Shown: positions 11,777 to 22,099 of the stretch, in pieces
Position numbering within the stretch: position 1 is the stretch's first letter
How the letters are laid out: each line of letters starts with the position of its first letter
From: Chelydra serpentina
Taxonomy: Eukaryota > Chordata > Testudines > Chelydridae
Direction of reading: 5' to 3'
Assembly (NCBI GenBank): GCA_037349315.1
Contig: JBAIAC010000006.1
Coordinates: 54,494,501 to 54,558,500, forward strand
Length of the DNA: 64,000 bases
Position numbers and translations under genes: made by a program
Notes under the pieces: model-generated
Database searches by the model: none
Told to the model about the DNA's origin: nothing
What the model saw: only the letters and a program-made list of their open reading frames with translations

Positions 11777-12428
11777 TTTGTCTGTACACAAATATCTCTA
11801 GCTCAAGTTAAGTGGTGTTTTCAACTGGAACTGTCTGGCCCATCAGGAGGTATGGGTTGAATGTGGTGTGATGCTGATGCTTGAGCTAGTAATGCAGTGG
11901 GGACTCATTTACTCTGTGTCTCTAACACTAAACATTCTGTGCTGTCTGAATGTTGTTTTGCAGTGTGAATGCTCTCACTTGAGCTAGGCTAACTCCAGTG
12001 TGGATCACAGGACCTGATGCTTCAGTGAAGACAAGTCTTCAGCCTGGGAAACTGAATTAGACTGGTTAGTTTCCTTATTGTTTCTATTCAGTTTCACTTT
12101 CTGATTTTCATGCAGCAGTACAATGATTCAGTGTTTGGGGTTCAAACACTGTAGACAAATATTTGAATCCAACCAAAAACATGATAAAACTATTTAAATC
12201 AATATTAAGTTTTGTAACTTGTTTAACCAACACTAATTTTAAAAGTTCTGATATAGTCCTTGAATTCATCTGTACAACATCATCAGGCATGATTCAAACA
12301 GTGACTTTAAGTAAACAAGTCAACAAAATCCCAATCTGTTCTAGAACTGCTTACATGATGTGGACATTTTTAGACAGTAACTGCAGCTGGTGGCATGTTG
12401 TGTGATTATATTTCATTATGACACACTG
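11777..12428. other. No recognised feature
   Basis: This is unannotated sequence up to the Harbinger target site. I see no coding or repeat signals. Confidence 0.4.
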
Positions 12429-12809
12429 TTAGGGTATGTCTACACTACGGTACTAGTTCGATTTCTGTGAAACCGAACTTGTGAACCCGATATTTCCAGG
12501 TCGATTGTTCGAATCCACACCAGGGATGTTTATTCGAATGTCCGAGTCCACAGTAGGAGGGCAAGCGTCGACATTGCAAGCGGTGCACTGTGGGTAGCTA
12601 TCCCACAGTTCCCGCAGTCCCGCCTGCCCACTGGAATTCTGGGTGTAGCCCCCAGTGCCTTGTGGGAACGAAATTGTGTCAAGGGTCGGTATACGTACAT
12701 TTCGTCACTCGACCCACACTTCCGCCTTTCCTACGTGAAAGCGCCGGCGGGGAATGAATTCGCGCCCTTTTCCTGTGGCTGATAGCTCGGACGCCACTGG
12801 ACAGTGAGC

Positions 12810-14093
12810 ATGGAGCCCTCCGCGATTATCGCAGATGTTCTGTCCGTAGCCAACAACTCGCGCCTTATAGCGCACCTTTTCCAGACTCTGATGCAGAGAA
12901 ATCGGGAGAGGAGACAACGTAATCTCCGGGAGTACTTAAACTGTGAAAGGGGCATTGATCTCTTGCAAAGCGCTGGACCCCGGACCCTAGACATCATGGT
13001 GGCAATGGGTCATGTTGATCCCGTGGAACGGCGATGCTGGGCAAGGGAAACAAGCACTGACTGGTGGGACCGCATAGTGCTGCAGGTATGGGATGAGTCC
13101 CAGTGGCTGCGAAACTTTCGGATGCGTAAGTGCACTTTTATGGAACTTTGTGAGTTGCTGTCCCCTGCCCTGAAGCGCCAGGACACCCGGATGCGAGCTG
13201 CCCTCACTATCCAGAAGCGAGTGGCCATAGCCCTCTGGAAGCTTGCAACCCCTGACAGCTACCGGTCAGTAGCGAACCAATTTGGAGTGGGCAAGTCTAC
13301 CGTGGGGGTTGCTGTGATGCAGGTAGCCCGTGCAATCGTTGACCTTCTGCTCCACAAAGTAGTGACCCTGGGAGACGTGCAGGCGATCATAGATGGCTTC
13401 GCTGCAATGGGATTCCCAAACTGCGGTGGGGCCATAGATGGGACACACATCCCTATCCTGGGACCGGAGCACCAGGGCGGCCAGTATATTAACCGAAAGG
13501 GCTATTTTTCTATGGTTCTGCAAGCACTAGTGGACCACAAAGGACGTTTTACAAACATCAATGTTGGGTGGCCAGGAAAGGTTCATGATGCTCGTGTTTT
13601 CAAGAACTCTGGTCTGTTTAGACGCCTGCAACAGGGGGTTTATTTCCCCGACCACAAAATCACTGTTGGGGAGGTGGAGATGCCAACAGTGATCCTGGGG
13701 GACCCTGCCTACCCGCTAATGCCATGGCTCATGAAGCCATACACGGGAGCCCTGGACACTGAAAAGGAGCTCTTTAATTACCGCCTGAGCAAGTGCAGAA
13801 TGGTGGTGGAGTGTGCCTTTGGCCGTCTCAAGGCAAGATGGCGAAGCTTACTTACTCGCTCCGACCTCAGCCCTAAAAATATCCCCATTGTGATTGCGGC
13901 GTGCTGTGTGCTCCACAATCTCTGTGAGATCAAGGGGGAGACATTTATGCAGGGCTGGGAGGTTGAGGCAAATCGACTATCAGCAGATTACGCTCAGCCA
14001 GACACCAGAGCCATTCGAAGATCACAGCGGGAGGCGGTCCGCATCCGGGAAGCTTTGAAAGCTCGCTTCCAGACAGAGCGGGTTAACCAGTGA
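12810..14093 (+). CDS. PIF-Harbinger DDE transposase (HARBI1-like)
   Basis: This 427-residue, single-exon, uninterrupted frame encodes a transposase of the DDE_Tnp_4 / HARBI1 family. The enzyme cuts and joins the element ends in the nucleus. I chose ATG at 12,810; a GTG two codons upstream is also in frame. Residues ~100-175 look like the helix-turn-helix region, with FRMRKCTFMELCELL and then YRSVANQFGVGKSTV. The catalytic core follows with IDGTHIPI (D210), GWPGKVHDARVF (D260), GDPAYPLMPWL (D298) and VECAFGRLKARW (E334). D298 and E334 are 35 residues apart. Every block conserved in the family is present and the length is normal, so I see no reason to call it dead. It needs the Myb-like partner encoded convergently in the same element. 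Expression was not assessed. Confidence 0.95.
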   Translation: MEPSAIIADVLSVANNSRLIAHLFQTLMQRNRERRQRNLREYLNCERGIDLLQSAGPRTLDIMVAMGHVDPVERRCWARETSTDWWDRIVLQVWDESQWLRNFRMRKCTFMELCELLSPALKRQDTRMRAALTIQKRVAIALWKLATPDSYRSVANQFGVGKSTVGVAVMQVARAIVDLLLHKVVTLGDVQAIIDGFAAMGFPNCGGAIDGTHIPILGPEHQGGQYINRKGYFSMVLQALVDHKGRFTNINVGWPGKVHDARVFKNSGLFRRLQQGVYFPDHKITVGEVEMPTVILGDPAYPLMPWLMKPYTGALDTEKELFNYRLSKCRMVVECAFGRLKARWRSLLTRSDLSPKNIPIVIAACCVLHNLCEIKGETFMQGWEVEANRLSADYAQPDTRAIRRSQREAVRIREALKARFQTERVNQ

Positions 14094-14211
14094 CTGCTAC
14101 ACTTCCGTAAACAGATACTGGACCTTCGCCTGTCACTTTACACATGTCCCGTTGCCCATCCTCCCATTACCAACCGCCTTCCCCCTCCTTGGATCAACGC
14201 TGTAAAGTCAC

Positions 14212-14217
14212 AATAAA
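14212..14217 (+). terminator. Polyadenylation signal of the transposase gene
   Basis: An AATAAA hexamer lies about 120 bp after the transposase stop and is followed by T-rich sequence. Its position fits the 3' end of the plus-strand transcript. Confidence 0.75.
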
Positions 14218-14779
14218 GGAAAGATTTTTCTGTTTGAACCTGTTCCTGTACTTCTTCTTGGGTAATGATTATCACTGTGTAGGCATACGGCGGTTGGGGG
14301 GCGGTGTGGTTGGGGGACACTTCCCTTCAAAGGGGAAGCTGTTGATCCTGCCCAAAGCGCAGTGCCAAGAGGTGTTCCGCTTGCTTAAAGGGACCATCAA
14401 CCTCTCCTAATCCCATGTGTGTGTGGTGGTGTCTATGTGCCTTGTACGTATTGAGTATCGCCAACGGATCACACAGTGCATTGATCTATCCAGCAGGCTA
14501 CTGTCAGCCGCAAAAGATCAGTGACCACCCTCCCCAAACATACAGTGCACCACCCAACCCCCAACCCTACGTTTAGAACGTAGAAACCAGCACAACGAAG
14601 GAAAGGTGTGCTTAATGCATGCAATGTGTACTGTGCTTGTCACTTCAGCAGTTAACCTGTCTGCACCCTCGTTTGTGCTCCCATTCTCTGCACTTAAAAA
14701 CCATGTTAACCACTACCCAGACATACAAACGGTCCCATTTAAAACACTCAGGGAAACATCGGTGAACCAAAAAACAAGA

Positions 14780-14785
14780 TTTATT
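14780..14785 (-). terminator. Polyadenylation signal of the Myb-like gene
   Basis: TTTATT on the plus strand reads AATAAA on the minus strand, about 80 bp past the minus-strand stop at 14,864. It faces the transposase signal, leaving about 560 bp between the two ends with no other feature. Confidence 0.75.
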
Positions 14786-14863
14786 CAACAAAACAGTAAC
14801 TTAACATGGAACCTGGGAAGGGAGGTGCTCAGGGGTGCTGCTAGATGGAGAGGAGGGAAAAGT

Positions 14864-17640
14864 CTATGGTTTTGGGAATGACAGCCTTCTGCTACTGCAG
14901 CGGTCTGCAGGGGTGGATTGAGTATTTCCACGCACCCTGGCTCCCCTTGTCCTAGTGACTTTTGGGGAGGAAGCCACTGGACTTGGTGGCGGGGGAGGGC
15001 GGCTTGAAAGAACATACAGAGGCGCTCTTTCTTCATGTCTCCTGTCCTGGAGAATATCCACTAGGCGCCGGAGCGTGTCTGTTTGCTCCCTCATTATTCC
15101 CAGCATTGTTTGGGTCGCCTGCTGATCCTCCTGCCGCCACCTGTCCTCGCGCGCTTCAGCCCTCTGCTCCCGTTCCCTGGCTGCTCGCTCGTACCGTGCG
15201 AAGTCCTCTCTGCGCTGTGCCGCCTCTCTCTGTGACAGCATCACTAATTCCGAGAACATGTCGTCCCTGGTTCTCTTTTTGCGCCGCCTTATCTGGACTA
15301 GGCCATGGGTGGGAGAAGCACTGGTAGGGCGGGAGACAGTCACAGCTGTGGGATAAATGAAAGGGAGTGAATTCCTCAGAATGATACTTTTTCAAGAACA
15401 ATGACCATACTCTTTCACCGTGAATAGGACCAAAGACAGTGCCTATCACATGTACACGTACTACAAGGTCAAATACTATGCCTTAAGGCTGAGTGAGTGT
15501 CTGGGGTCCCGGTATACGGATCCCAGAAGCCTTGCCGTACACAGAAAATCACCTCTCTGAAAACCATGGTAAGGTGCTTACTTTGGACTGCTGCGAGATT
15601 GCTTCACAGCACTGCTCTACTCCCATGTCTCCCTCAGTGTTCCTGGCGGCGGTCAGTAACTGCTGCTGGCCAAACCGAAAATCTACGGCGGCTGTCCTAA
15701 ACCGCCCCCCCCCGTCCGCGTTGCCGCTCCAGGGAACCAAAAATGCCCGCGAACCGCTCTGCGTGAACGGCTCGCCTACCCCTCCCCGCCCTCAGCGTGT
15801 CCGCTCCAGGGAACCAAAAATGCCCGCGAACCGCTCAGCGTGAACGGCTCGCCTACCCTCCCCACCCTCCGCGTGGCTGCTCTAGGGAATCAAAAATGCC
15901 CGCGAACCGCTCTGCGTGAACGGCTCGCCTACCCTTCCCCCCCCTCAGCGTGGCAGCTCCAGGGAACCAAAAATGCCCGCGAACCGCTCTGCGTGAACGG
16001 CTCGCCTACCCTTCCCCCCCCCTCAGCGTGGCCGCTCCAGGGAACCAAAAATGCCCGCGAACCGCTCTGCGTGAACGGCTCGCCTACCCTTCCCCCCCCC
16101 TCCGCGTGGCAGCTCCAGGGAACCAAAAATGCCCGCGAACCGCTCTGCGTGAACGGCTCGCCTACCCTTCCCCCCCCTCAGCGTGGCCGCTCCAGGGAAC
16201 CAAAAATGCCCGCGAACCACTCAGCGTGAACGGCTCGCCTACCCTTCCCCCCCCTCCGCGTGGCAGCTCCAGGGAACCAAAAATGCCCGCGAACCGCTCA
16301 GCGTGAACGGCTCGCCTACCCTTCCCCCCCCCTCAGCGTGGCCGCTCCAGGGAACCAAAAATGCCCGCGAACCGCTCAGCGTGAACGGCTCGCCTACCCT
16401 CCCCCCCCTCCGTGTGGCTGCTCTAGGGAATCAAAAATGCCCGCGAACCGCTCAGCGTGAACGGCTCGCCTATCCTATCCCCGGTTTAGCATTGCCGGTC
16501 CCCGGGACTGTCCCTACCCGCGCACCGATATGTACTACTGGTTTTGCTCCCGACCCCCTACCACCACGCGTTAACGTAAACAGCCGGGTGTCTGTCTGTA
16601 AGGGGAAAAGGAAGCATGCAGTATACTAATTATACCACTCATTCAAACCAGGACCCCATGACTGATATCACTCTGATGAGGATTACGGAGACAGAGAAAA
16701 TCTGCATGCTGAGTCAATGCAAGCAAACCCCGGGGCCGTATGCTGCCATGCTATGCAAGGCAATGATACCAGAGTACCTGCTGCTCGCATGGCGCGGGAA
16801 AGTATCCTACCATGGAGGAGACAATAAGGCAGCTCTCCCAGTGAACGTGCTAAACAAGCTATCGCTGTACCTTCAAGACAGCTTCTCTGAGATCTCTGCT
16901 GGTGATTACACCTCTATCCCCATACATATTGACAGACTTTTCGAATAGTTGCACGGGAAAGCGACTCCAAGGTGAAGCGCATAAGGCCAATGAAGCCACA
17001 GTTACAGAGCGCTAACACACCATAACTATTGTATTGAAAATAAATGTCTAAAACACTGACCTGATGATCCCTCTCCTGATTCCTGGTCAGGAATGCTGCT
17101 TTGGGAGTGTTCGAAGGGCAGCGCAGTCAGGGTCAGGAATAGTTCCTGGCTGTCGGGGAAATCTCCAGGGTGACCGCTTTCGATTGCCTCGTCCCCCTGC
17201 CCTCCTTCCTCTTCTTCGCCGTCAGCGAAAACCTCCTCCGATGTGTCCGTAGAATGGACCCCATCATCGGTGTCCACGGACACTGGTGGGGTAGTTGTTG
17301 CCGCACCACCGAGCATGGCGTGCAGTGCCTCGTAAAATCGGCAAGTCTGAGGCGCTGAGCCGGAGCGTCCGTTGGACTCTTTGGTCTTTTGGTACGCCTG
17401 ACGTAGCTCCTTGATTTTGACGCGGCACTGCGTAGCATCCCGGCTGTACCCTCTCTCCGTCATAGCCTGTGAAATCTTCTCGTAAATTTTGGCATTCCGT
17501 CTTTTTGAACGGAGCTCGGCTAGGATCGATTCATCGCCCCACACAGCGATCAGATCCAAAACCTCACGATCACTCCATGTTGGAGCTCTCTTTCTATTCA
17601 GTGATGGCATCGAAACCACCGCTGTAGAGCTCTGCATCAT
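14864..17640 (-). CDS. Harbinger Myb/SANT (trihelix) DNA-binding protein, two exons
   Basis: The coding sequence joins exon 1 (17,640-17,061) to exon 2 (15,345-14,864), giving about 353 residues. Exon 1 holds the trihelix Myb/SANT domain: RKRAPTWSDREVLDLIAVWG, then RRNAKIYEKIS, ATQCRVKIKELRQAYQKTK and TCRFYEALHAML. An acidic segment (DGEEEEGG) and the FPDSQELFLTL motif follow. The donor reads CAG|GTCAGTG. The acceptor is a pyrimidine tract ending CCCACAG|CTGTGAC. The join is phase 1 and keeps the frame. Exon 2 encodes a basic stretch RRRKKRTRDDMFSEL, a charged coiled coil rich in R, E and Q, and a basic tail RRLSFPKP that could be a nuclear signal. I start at the ATG at 17,640; the frame is open further upstream without another ATG. 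In this superfamily the Myb protein binds element ends and carries the transposase to the nucleus. The splicing is predicted, not observed. Confidence 0.87.
15715..16485. repeat. Ten-copy GC-rich minisatellite, 76-78 bp unit
   Basis: The AGGGAACCAAAAATGCCCGC motif (AGGGAATC in two copies) starts at 15,731, 15,808, 15,884, 15,961, 16,039, 16,117, 16,194, 16,271, 16,349 and 16,425. A run of six to ten C residues closes most units. Copies 4, 6 and 8 read GGCAGCTCC just before the motif, and copies 5, 7 and 9 read GGCCGCTCC, so a two-unit period of about 155 bp is laid over the basic one. The array lies within the intron of the Myb-like gene. The long frames across it in three registers are repeat artefacts. 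Confidence 0.97.
16616..16948 (+). CDS. Unrecognised 110-codon ORF in the intron of the Myb-like gene
   Basis: An ATG-initiated plus-strand frame runs antisense to the Myb-like transcript, just beyond the minisatellite. I do not recognise the product. The composition is protein-like rather than repetitive. It has a hydrophobic-charged core with PYAAMLCKAMIPEYLLLAW, then VLNKLSLYLQDSF and IPIHIDRLFE. It has two Cys (residues 31 and 36) with odd spacing and no evident signal peptide or membrane segment. The frame is open only back to 16,580. It could be a third Harbinger protein, an exon of a longer plus-strand gene, or chance. No poly(A) signal was confirmed for it. Confidence 0.4.
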   Translation: MQYTNYTTHSNQDPMTDITLMRITETEKICMLSQCKQTPGPYAAMLCKAMIPEYLLLAWRGKVSYHGGDNKAALPVNVLNKLSLYLQDSFSEISAGDYTSIPIHIDRLFE

Positions 17641-18030
17641 TGCCAGTGCTGCTGAGCTCGCCACTATGTCCAAAGAGGCAATGGGATTCAAAATGGCCAC
17701 AGAGGAAAAAGCATTCAAATTTTCGCGGGGATTTCTCTGAGTGGCAGGTCAGAGCATCCGAGTACACAATACTGCCCTGAGCGTCCACCGAGTGGTGCAC
17801 TGTGGGATAGCTCCCGGAGCTATTAGCGTCGAATTCCGTCCACAGTACCTCGCATTCGACATGCCCATTTCGAATTTGGCGCTACTCCCCTCGTCAGGGT
17901 GGAGTACCGAAATCGATTCAAGGAGCCCTTAATGTCGAAATAAACTGCTTCCTAATGTGGACGGGTGAGGGATTAAATCGAGTTAACGCTGATAAATTCG
18001 ACATAAAGTCCTAGTGTAGACCTGGCCTTA

Positions 18031-19135
18031 GTGTTTTTGTTACTGTTATCAGAAGAAAGGTTTACATACAGTACATACAGAGCAGTGACAATATGCATGC
18101 CCTTATGCCTGCTGTCGCGCTTTCAAAAGCATCTTTATTACAGCTGTGTTTATTGATACTAATGCCAGTTACCGGTTTTTAGGCCAAGAAATGTGGGTCA
18201 AGAAAAAACACTAAAGGAAAGATTTTTTTTAAAGTAGAAGCATATATCTGTGTGGTATTGTCTGATATTGTCTATGGTTCAATAGATGGACAATAACATT
18301 GACCTTTATAACTACTAGAAACTACTGAGTACCACTGCAAGGGGAGTATCAGACACTGAGCATCCTTCAGACCTGTGATTTGCTGGGGCAAGGATAAGTA
18401 TGAAAGACAGAGAGTTATCATTGAAAGGATAAAGGGACCTTTAAAGCCCAGAAATATCTTCAAAGCCCAGAAATTCTCTAATACTCTAAGCACTATGAAC
18501 TGAGCCATTCTCACAGAGTGTCAGCAGTCTCAGTTATCTCCCTCAGTTCATCCTAATAAGCCAGCTTGTGGTTCAGGGTGTGCATTAGCAATGTGCATTC
18601 AGTTCCTGCAGAGACCTAAATAAAGGCGAATCTCTCTATTCTGATAAACCACAACATGCCTGAATAGCTCTGTGTTTATACTTATAATTCATTGGCCCCT
18701 TTTACCTCAGACACATATTTATGGTGAGGAAATAAAAAGAGATTTGATCATCTTGAGGTATCCTTCCCCATCCAATAATTTAAATACTATGAGAAAACCA
18801 GATCTCAATATACTTTTACTTCATAAATGACTCCCTGAAAACCAGAAACATAAATATGAAGAAAAGTACTAAAACCCTTGCACACCATGGGAAGCTAATA
18901 AAATTCTATTTCCCACATCTATTGGTCAGTTCTATAAAAACAACATTTATTGTACTTATTGACCTCTGGGGTTTCCTAGCTGTGACAACAGCCTCTAATG
19001 AAAAGGAAGATAATCTGGAGAAAGCTCTATAATGAGGCTTTTCCAAATCTTGAAGAAACATTTCTAAAGCCATAAAGGAGGAGGCCTGAGGAAAATGCTT
19101 TGTTCAAGTAGTGGAATAATTATTGGACTATAGAA
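18031..19135. other. No recognised feature
   Basis: This is AT-rich sequence after the Harbinger element, with no motif-bearing frame or repeat ends. Confidence 0.4.
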
Positions 19136-19139
19136 CACC

Positions 19140-19970
19140 AACACATTTTAAAATAAGACTGCAGCATGATTCAAACCCAGTTTACTTCGGTGTGACATTG
19201 GATAGGTCATTAACCACAACCATTTGAGAAAGACAGCAGCCAAAGTCCCCACTAAGCACAACCTGCTCAGAAAATGGGCCAGTTCAACCTGAGGTGCGAA
19301 CGCCCGGACGCTTAGATCATCAGCCCTTGCCCTCTGCTATTCAACAGTAGAGTACTGTGCTCCTGATAGTGCTGCTTGTTTCACAAGAGGCTGGTCAATG
19401 TAGAGCTTAACAAAGCTAGGCATATTGTTACAGTGACTTTACGGATAAACTCCATTACCATGGCTACTGATATTTAGTAACATAACACCGCCCCATATTC
19501 GCTGTGAAAAGGCCTGTGTCAGGCTGCTGGGCCAAGATCCGTGACAATAGCGACCTGCCATTGTACACAGACCTCTTCAACCACCTGCCAGCTCACCTGT
19601 CTTCTAGACACCCTTTATGATCATTTATGCCACCACAGGACATGACGATGGAATCTGCTTGGCGCAACGAGTGGTCAACGACGACAGTCATTAATCACCC
19701 ACTCACTACTGACCCAACCATCTGTCCATCAGGTTTTGATCTGCCAAGGTACCTGTGGATATCTCTGAACCAGTTTTGAACAGGCCAGAGCAACTTTGTA
19801 GCCAATCTTTTTAAATGAGGGTTTTCTAATGACCACTTTAGAGTATGTTGCATATCCTTGATGAGTGCCCACTGACTTATTTTGATGGTGGGCTACTGGG
19901 CTCTCCATCTGACTGACGATGAATCCATTAAATGGCTGGGCACTTTGCACATACACTCACGATGAGTTAG
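19140..19970 (+). pseudogene. Decayed non-CR1 LINE reverse transcriptase, C-terminal part
   Basis: Reading across frameshifts and stops, the plus strand gives NPVYFGVTLDRSLT, then LRKTAAKVPTKHNLLRKWA, ALALCYSTVEYCAP, VELNKARHIVT, RDNSDLPLYTDLFNH and finally SIKWLGTLH. This order matches the C-terminal region of a non-LTR reverse transcriptase family distinct from CR1. In that family, LGVTLDRTLT and the tyrosine-rich LCYST.EYC block precede a cysteine-histidine motif. The clade (RTE-like or another) was not resolved. Many stops and small indels show it is old. No 3' end was identified. Confidence 0.72.
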
Positions 19971-20154
19971 CACCTCTGGAATGTACAACCCAGGCATTGA
20001 CATATACATTTTGCTCTCACTTATATAGTCTTTTTGTATATATATATTGTTGCACAGGGTATAGAAAACTAGAACTAGAAATATTTAATGCCAAATTCTG
20101 ACCTGACAATTTACTGTATGCAGTGTAGTTGTAGCTGAATCAGTCACAGGATAT

Positions 20155-20868
20155 CAGAGAGACAAGGTGCATGAGGTGATATCCTTTATTGCACCAACTT
20201 TTGTTGGTAAGAGAGACAAGCTTTTGAGCCATACAGAACTCTTCTTCAGGTCCATGACCTTTCCAAGACTTGAAGAACAGATCTGCGTGGCTCAGGGGCA
20301 TGCATGGGGTGGGAGGGAAGCAGGGGAGCAGGGCCCCAATAATTGGCAGGGGCACAGAACTCCTCCAGCCCCAGGGCCAGGGTGGGAGCTGACAGAGCTC
20401 TTAGCTACAGCATTTGTCATCCAAAGCCCCTCCTCCAGGAGCCAGCATTCTCCGGACCTCACCCAGCCCACAAATTTTTCTGCCTCCACCAATCAATAGC
20501 TGAGATGATACAGGTGACAATCCTCCTAACCAATAGTAGAGAGGCAGTGAGCAGAGCCTCTGCGGGTGGGGCAGGCAAGGAAGGCATCAGTCGAGGGGGG
20601 AGCATGGGGTCCCTGGTGGTGGTAGCATAGGGTACCCTGTGGTGAGGGTGGGTAGGAGAGGGGAGCACAGGATCCCCAGTGGGGCCACAAGGAGAGAGTG
20701 AGCTCCTCTGGCCCCAGGGCCATGGAGGCAGCACAGAATGTGCCCCTCCAAAAAGGGTCAAATTTGTATTCCTGGGCACGCCCCTGGTGTGGCTTAAAAG
20801 CTGGTCTCTCTTACCAGCAGAAGTTGTTCCAATAAAAGATATTTCTTCACCCACCTTGTCTCTGACAA
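20155..20868. mobile_element. Palindromic MITE with ~75-bp inverted ends, split by insertion
   Basis: The left arm starts CAGAGAGACAAGGTGCATGAGG and runs through AGAGAGACAAGCTTTTGAGCC. The right arm, reverse-complemented, starts TGTCAGAGACAAGGTGGG and runs through the same AGCTTTT motif. The two parts are 20,155-20,292 and 20,795-20,868. The element belongs to the same family as those at 1000 and 32,374. Confidence 0.75.
20293..20786. mobile_element. hAT-like GC-rich element inside the palindromic MITE
   Basis: The ends are CAGGGGCATGC and GCACGCCCCTG. The 8-bp flanks are GCGTGGCT at 20,285-20,292 and GTGTGGCT at 20,787-20,794. The length is 494 bp, close to the 470-bp insertion at 1018, and both carry a CTCCTCCAGCCCC-type motif. 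There is no coding evidence; the open frames are compositional. Confidence 0.7.
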
Positions 20869-21855
20869 TTTACTGTCATTCTCAATGAAATTAAAACTTT
20901 TCAGAACAAGATGTTCTCTTGGATGAAATATTTCATCTAAGGGACCTCTCTAGCATTATTATATATTCCATTTCTTGGCAGCTGATTGGCTCCAGCGATT
21001 GCGCCCCCCCAGTGGCAGCCTGACAGTTCAAGCCAACTGACTCTAATCATTCTATCCCAGCAGTCTCTAGAGTCACTAATAAGACCTGCACTGTTTGTTC
21101 ACCTCAGCAGGATGTTATTTAATATTTTGCCTCACAGCAGTGAAGTCACATCAAGTGATGTCACCATTTAAGAAATAACCCTGGGGACAACTAGAGCTAA
21201 CCAGAATGGCAGCATTTATAGCAGTACAAGACACATTTTCCCATGTAATTTCTAATTGAATTATTTGTGGATCCCAGCAGAATAGGAAATAAATGGGAAA
21301 GTGATATAAAACCAACTTGACATTTGCAGAACATATAATCTGCTATTGCAATTGACAAATGATCCAAGAGTGCTTTCAAAAACTCTGAACTGGACTATGA
21401 GAGGAAAAAGGGAAAATATGGTAAAGAAATCAGAGCCAGACTCTCTTTTCAGTTAACCTGATGCAATTCCATTGAGTCAATGGCTTTACACCACTGTAGC
21501 TGAAAGGAATACCTGGCATTATATGACATGAGATAATTTTACTGATGAAGAAAATAAATACCTTTTTATCCTGGAACATTAGAAGAGGAATTTTAAATCC
21601 CAAACAACTAGTTCCAGAGTACAATTGTGCAATCTCCTTTTGTTTGTATTGGTTTGTTTTATTCACAGAAAGCATTTCACATCAGCACTGCAGTCAAGGA
21701 CATCATATTTGTTATACCAAAAAACTCTGAATCATGACTGACATTATACTTTACAGGAGGCAAAGCAAAGATCTCTGGGGTATTGATGTTAAGTTGTACA
21801 AGATACAGGAGGTGTAGAGAAATCATTGCTTTGCTTCATAAGAAGTCTGTCTTTT
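20869..21855. other. No recognised feature
   Basis: AT-rich DNA with no repeat ends or coding evidence. Confidence 0.4.
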
Positions 21856-22099
21856 GGGACATATTTGTGACTTGATCCTGCACACATCAGAGTCAATAGG
21901 AGTGTTTTCATTAATTTCAATGGGGAAAGGATCAGGTTCATTCTCTTAAAAAATAATATAAATATGCAATCAGATAGAGCTGATAAAAGATGGTGAACAT
22001 TAATTCTGGTAATGAAGAGCTTGATTTTCAGTGCAGTTAATAAATGCTAAGAAGCAAAGGGGGATAATTTTCTTTTGATTTATATACTTTAGTAGATAT

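Larger units (their letters stand above)
12432..18027. mobile_element. Autonomous PIF-Harbinger DNA transposon, complete
   Basis: The element is about 5.6 kb and is bounded by TTA on both sides (12,429-12,431 and 18,028-18,030), the 3-bp target duplication typical of Harbinger. The termini are GGGTATGTCTACACTA and, from the right end reverse-complemented, GGCCAGGTCTACACTA. It encodes the two proteins of this superfamily. One is a DDE transposase (12,810-14,093, plus). The other is a Myb/SANT protein from a spliced gene (17,640-14,864, minus). The two genes converge, and their AATAAA signals lie at 14,212 and 14,780. Subterminal hairpins occur, for instance ACTGTGGG pairing with CCCACAGT at 12,587-12,609. 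The intact frames, duplication and splice sites suggest a fairly recent insertion. That timing is inference. Confidence 0.95.

Noticed and set aside
12731..13523. Minus-strand frames over the transposase
   Set aside because: They are antisense shadows of the intact transposase frame.
15715..16485. Possible CRISPR array
   Set aside because: The units are whole tandem repeats without unique spacers, and the sequence is vertebrate.
15493..16629. Overlapping frames of 116-148 codons with repeated peptide blocks
   Set aside because: They are translations of the 76-78-bp minisatellite in different registers.
17594..17800. 68-codon frame upstream of the Myb exon
   Set aside because: It overlaps the Myb exon in another frame and adds no conserved block.
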